A stretch of 64,000 nucleotides of DNA from Cenococcum geophilum 1.58 (Eukaryota > Ascomycota > Dothideomycetes > Gloniales > Gloniaceae). This document shows positions 61,201 to 64,000 of this stretch, piece by piece; the stretch's first letter is position 1, and each line of letters begins with the position of its first letter. The notes under the pieces are model-generated. The model had not been told where the DNA came from and did no database searches. It worked only from the letters and a program-made list of their open reading frames with translations. The DNA lies in contig KV748177.1 of the NCBI GenBank assembly GCA_001692895.1, positions 3,410,001-3,474,000 of the forward strand, written 5' to 3'. The position numbers and the translations under genes were made by a program.

Positions 61201-62320
61201 AACTATAGTAGTAATTATATAACAAAGCCTTGTAGGAATGCTACAGTTAACTTATTAATGGGCTAAGTATATAGGTATAAAATAGTTAAACAATAATAAT
61301 AACTGGTAAAGTGGTTACCTAATAGATTAACTCTAATTATATTCTAAGAATTACTATAAAAAGAGAACTATCTAGGTAGGGACTGTAGTCCTTTAAATAT
61401 ATAAGACTGCGCCTAAGAAATATACTAAGTACGTTAGTACGTTAGTACGTCCCACGTTCCTATATTCCCACATTTCTACGTTCTAAACTTATAACGTGAC
61501 GTGTTATGTAATTTGGCTACCCTTTATCCTATGGCTTGATTGATTCCAGCGCCTCCTATACTGTTATAACCAACCCGTACATGTCTCTCCTTAGTAGCTC
61601 TACTACTGCTAATATAAGGTCCGTAACAGGCCCGCCTATAAGGCCGTAGCTAAGCTAAGATATAAGGACGCAATATTAAAGATAAAGGGGGTTTAATTAC
61701 GCGTGTAGATAATTTTAGAACGCCTTAGCGAGATAGAAAGGTTATTAGTATTATTCGCACCTATATAGATTTAGTAAGGGAGGACAGTTATCTAAAGAGG
61801 GCCTATAGAGTCTATATATCCGTCTTTAGACGGCCTTATACCTAGGTCTATTCCTAAACATATTAACGGCTAGATTCCGTCTTTAGATAAACTCTCTTCT
61901 ATATATCTAACCCCTAGGGAGATATTAAGGGGTTTTTAACTATTTACTACTATAGGGCCTGCTTAGCTATCTACTATAATATCTACTATAAGCTAACGCT
62001 TAGCCTCTTTTATTTATTTTTAATTTATAGGCGCCGCTAAGGAAATATAATATACTTTAGAGTGATAATTAAGTATTCTAGCTTTAGGCTAAGTGAACTT
62101 TAGGGCTAGTAAGTAGGCCATTAATTAAAGCTCTTAATTGCTGCTAGGGGACGTGCTAGTAGGTTAATAATAATGCTATATTCTATAGCTGTCGCTATAA
62201 AATAATTAAGGATATAAAATGGCGCGTAAAAGACGGTACGGTAAGAGATAAGAGATAGGCTATTAACTAGCTAGAACAGCTACAAGGTCAGCGTTCTTTA
62301 GATTAGCTTTATAAGAATAG
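61201..62320. other. Unassigned AT-rich DNA right of the stack
   Basis: May include the 5' LTR of the chromovirus at its left end, but no copy of it was found at 22400-22700. A plus-strand stretch near 61660-61850 (DKGGLITRVDNFRTP, IIRTYIDLVREDSYLKRAYR) looks protein-like over about 60 codons and is not recognised. Short repeats tacgttagtacgttagtacg lie at about 61428-61450. Confidence 0.45.
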
Positions 62321-62520
62321 TAACTAAGACGCCTTAATATATAACCGCATTGCAGTAACCAAGACGCCTTAATGTAGAACTGCACTATAGTAACTAAAAT
62401 GCCTTAATATAGGACTGCACTATATTAACCGAGACGCCTTAATATAGGACTATACTATAGTAACTAAGACGTCTTAATATAGGACTGCACTATAGTAACT
62501 AAGACGCCTTAATATAGGAA
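62321..62520. repeat. 35-bp tandem array, nearly six copies
   Basis: Units start at 62321, 62356, 62391, 62426, 62461 and 62496. Each begins taactaagacgccttaatat and continues to gactgcactatag. Differences are almost all transitions. It lies just left of the CpG-rich patch and the hAT element. Confidence 0.9.
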
Positions 62521-62679
62521 TAAAACGCGTTTAAGTGTTTTAAATTTAGAGCAACATTACGCGACCGCCCAGAAGTGTACCGATCAAACTTAAATTATAT
62601 ACCTTTTCGCCCAAAATCGCGTGCGAAGGTACTCGGGGGTCGCTGCGCGACCTCGTGCGGAGTTCGTGCGCGTTATCAG
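62521..62679. other. CpG-rich patch spared from RIP
   Basis: Dense CG dinucleotides (gggggtcgctgcgcgacctc, cggagttcgtgcgcg) contrast sharply with the flanks. No gene, tRNA or rRNA pattern was seen. The last 8 bp before the hAT end, gttatcag (62672-62679), are the expected target duplication, whose partner lies outside the window. Confidence 0.6.
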
Positions 62680-64000
62680 CAGGGGTGGCCAGGCTTGCGG
62701 AGGATAAATTATCCTATCCGGTCGGGCGGATAATAATCCTATCCGAGGATAGCCCGGATATTGGATAATATCCGAATAATATCTAGATATCCGCAAAATT
62801 TTTAACTACAAAACTAAACCTTTACCCCCTATTATACGACGCTATAAATATGGCTAGTACTAGTGAAATTTACCCCAAAAACCTTAACAATAATAATTCC
62901 TTTAAAGTTAACACACTTTCTACCCTTTTAAGCGGCGTTAAGACTAAAGCTAATACTGGTTTAATCCTAACTACTTATATAACACAGATCTTAAGATAAG
63001 TCTCCTTAATTTATAAATATACTTATACAGCAATAAAGGAAGAAAAGGCTTATATAAAGAAACGCTACTTTTATAAATACTGTCCTCCTTAAGACTTAAA
63101 AGGACACTATTCCTTAACCGTTGGATTATAAGGCTATTTTAAAAAACATAATATTAAATGGAATCTAGCAGAGAATTAAAAGCGTACGATAGTAAAAGAT
63201 TAGGGGGAGAGATCTCTTTTAGAACTATATTAAAAGCTTTTAGCAAGAGGAAAAGTTTAAGGTTTTAAGGGTAAGGTTTTAAAGCGTATAGTATATTAAA
63301 ATACTATAAAGTAAGCACTTCTAGATCTAATTATTGTATGACAGCTTTCCTTCTTATATATAGAATGGCCAGAGTTTTATACTTTTATAAAAGCATTAAA
63401 TTAAGAAGCACCCTTAATTATCCCTATATACTACTTAACAATTATAGCCTAGATTCTTAAACACTTTACTAAGAGTTAAGATATTATACGAAAAGTACTT
63501 GAATCTGTAAAAATAAATATTTACCTTGCCGTGGATATCTGGACCTCTTTAAGTTATTCCCTTCTTCTTGGAATCTGTGCTAGCTTTGTTAATATCTAGG
63601 ATAAATACCGGAACCCCTTAATTGCCATTTATATAGTATCTAGTTAGAGTGGTATAGATTAATAGAAGGCGCTTTGTCCGGTTTTTATTAAGTACGGTAT
63701 TAAAATAAAGATTAGAGCTCTTATTAGCGATAATGCTAGATTAAACGATATTCTCTGTTATATAATTAGCTAATAGCTTAGCCTTAAGTATAAAATTAAC
63801 TGGATCGCAATATATTAAAGAATTCGCTATTAGGGGCACGTTATTAATCTTATTATTTAGGCCTTTTTATTTAGTTTAAAAAAGGATAAGAAGCTTATAA
63901 ACTTATATAATAAAGAAAATAAGGAACAGGACAAAGAAGAAGAGGAAAAAGAAGAAAAAGTTATATAATAAGCACTACCGCTAGTTAAAAGAAAGAAAAA
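62680..64000 (+). mobile_element. hAT-type DNA transposon, 5' part
   Basis: Begins CAGGGGTGGCCAGGCTTGCG, the CAGxGGTGG pattern of hAT terminal repeats. Subterminal repeats of the ggata/tatcc type follow (62700-62790). The transposase starts 170 bp further on and runs off the window, so the right end and target duplication cannot be checked. Confidence 0.88.
62850..64000 (+). pseudogene. hAT transposase relic, truncated by the window
   Basis: The ATG at 62850 starts MASTSEIYPKNLNNNNSF. A BED-type zinc finger follows (FYKYCPP, DLKGHYSLTVGL). After a one-base shift near 63360 the frame continues with EWPEFYTFIKALN and ESVKINIYLAVDIWTSLSYS, then LLLGICASFVNI. The catalytic region has ISDNARLNDILCYII and GHVINLIIQAFLFSLKKDKK. 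An acidic run (KEQDKEEEEKEEK) follows before the window ends. Order and motifs are those of hAT transposases, which cut and paste DNA; the C-terminal dimerisation domain should lie beyond 64000. Stops are of RIP type. The ATG fits the family's position relative to the terminal repeat. Confidence 0.87.

Noticed and set aside
22400-61500. LTR pair of the chromovirus
   Set aside because: Comparison by eye of 22373-22700 with 61200-61500 gave no convincing match, so no LTR is annotated.
62590-62796. 68-codon minus-strand open frame as a gene
   Set aside because: It spans the CpG-rich patch and the terminal repeat of the hAT element and is read from non-coding DNA.
1-64000. tRNA and rRNA genes
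   Set aside because: I looked for the GGTTCRAATCC-type T-arm and for conserved rRNA stretches and saw none, though a decayed tRNA could escape reading by eye.

Overview
The window looks like gene-poor, AT-rich heterochromatin from a filamentous ascomycete (Pezizomycotina). It is crowded with TAA/TAG stops and TA dinucleotides, and CA is scarce over long stretches. Wherever two copies of a repeat can be aligned by eye, nearly all differences are C/T or G/A transitions. That is the mark of repeat-induced point mutation (RIP). No open reading frame exceeds 116 codons, and I see no gene I would call functional. Every coding feature is a relic recognised by reading through RIP-type stops. FunK1 kinase, BTB and DUF3435 relics, a Fot1-type DNA transposon, a chromovirus and Tad-like LINE sequence all fit this group of fungi.

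Left part (1-22.7 kb): relics of dispersed gene families between minisatellites. There are three unrecognised coding relics (592-1012 minus, 1614-3490 plus, 4468-5313 minus), a FunK1-type protein kinase (7439-9655 minus), a 0.7 kb tandem duplication (11385-12810), an acidic unknown relic (13852-14434), a large 18-bp minisatellite (14752-15141), a BTB/POZ protein (18146-18998 plus) and a DUF3435 tyrosine-recombinase relic of the Starship-captain type (19750-22070 minus).

Middle part (22.7-61.2 kb): one nested stack of transposons. The oldest layer is a minus-strand Ty3/Gypsy chromovirus with gag, RT, RNase H, integrase and chromodomain, about 6.5 kb in five pieces. Into it went Copia #1 (24839-31129, TSD ctaat), a Fot1/pogo DNA transposon (31959-49337, TSD TA), a 5'-truncated LINE (51720-53869, 14-bp TSD) and Copia #4 (54393-60515, TSD atata). 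The Fot1 element, about 1.84 kb once emptied, holds Copia #2 (32247-41811, TSD gttaa) and Copia #3 (42633-48592, TSD ataat). Copia #2 in turn holds a poly(A)-tailed retroposon without a recognisable reverse transcriptase (34477-37755, 11-bp TSD). Target-site duplications support every junction, and reading frames of the host elements resume across those I translated.

Right part (61.2-64 kb): unassigned AT-rich DNA, a 35-bp tandem array, a short CpG-rich patch spared from RIP, and the 5' half of a plus-strand hAT transposon that runs off the window. The elements are related only as host and insert: the stack gives a relative order of insertion, and RIP explains the inactivation. All domain calls come from reading translations by eye; no database search was possible.
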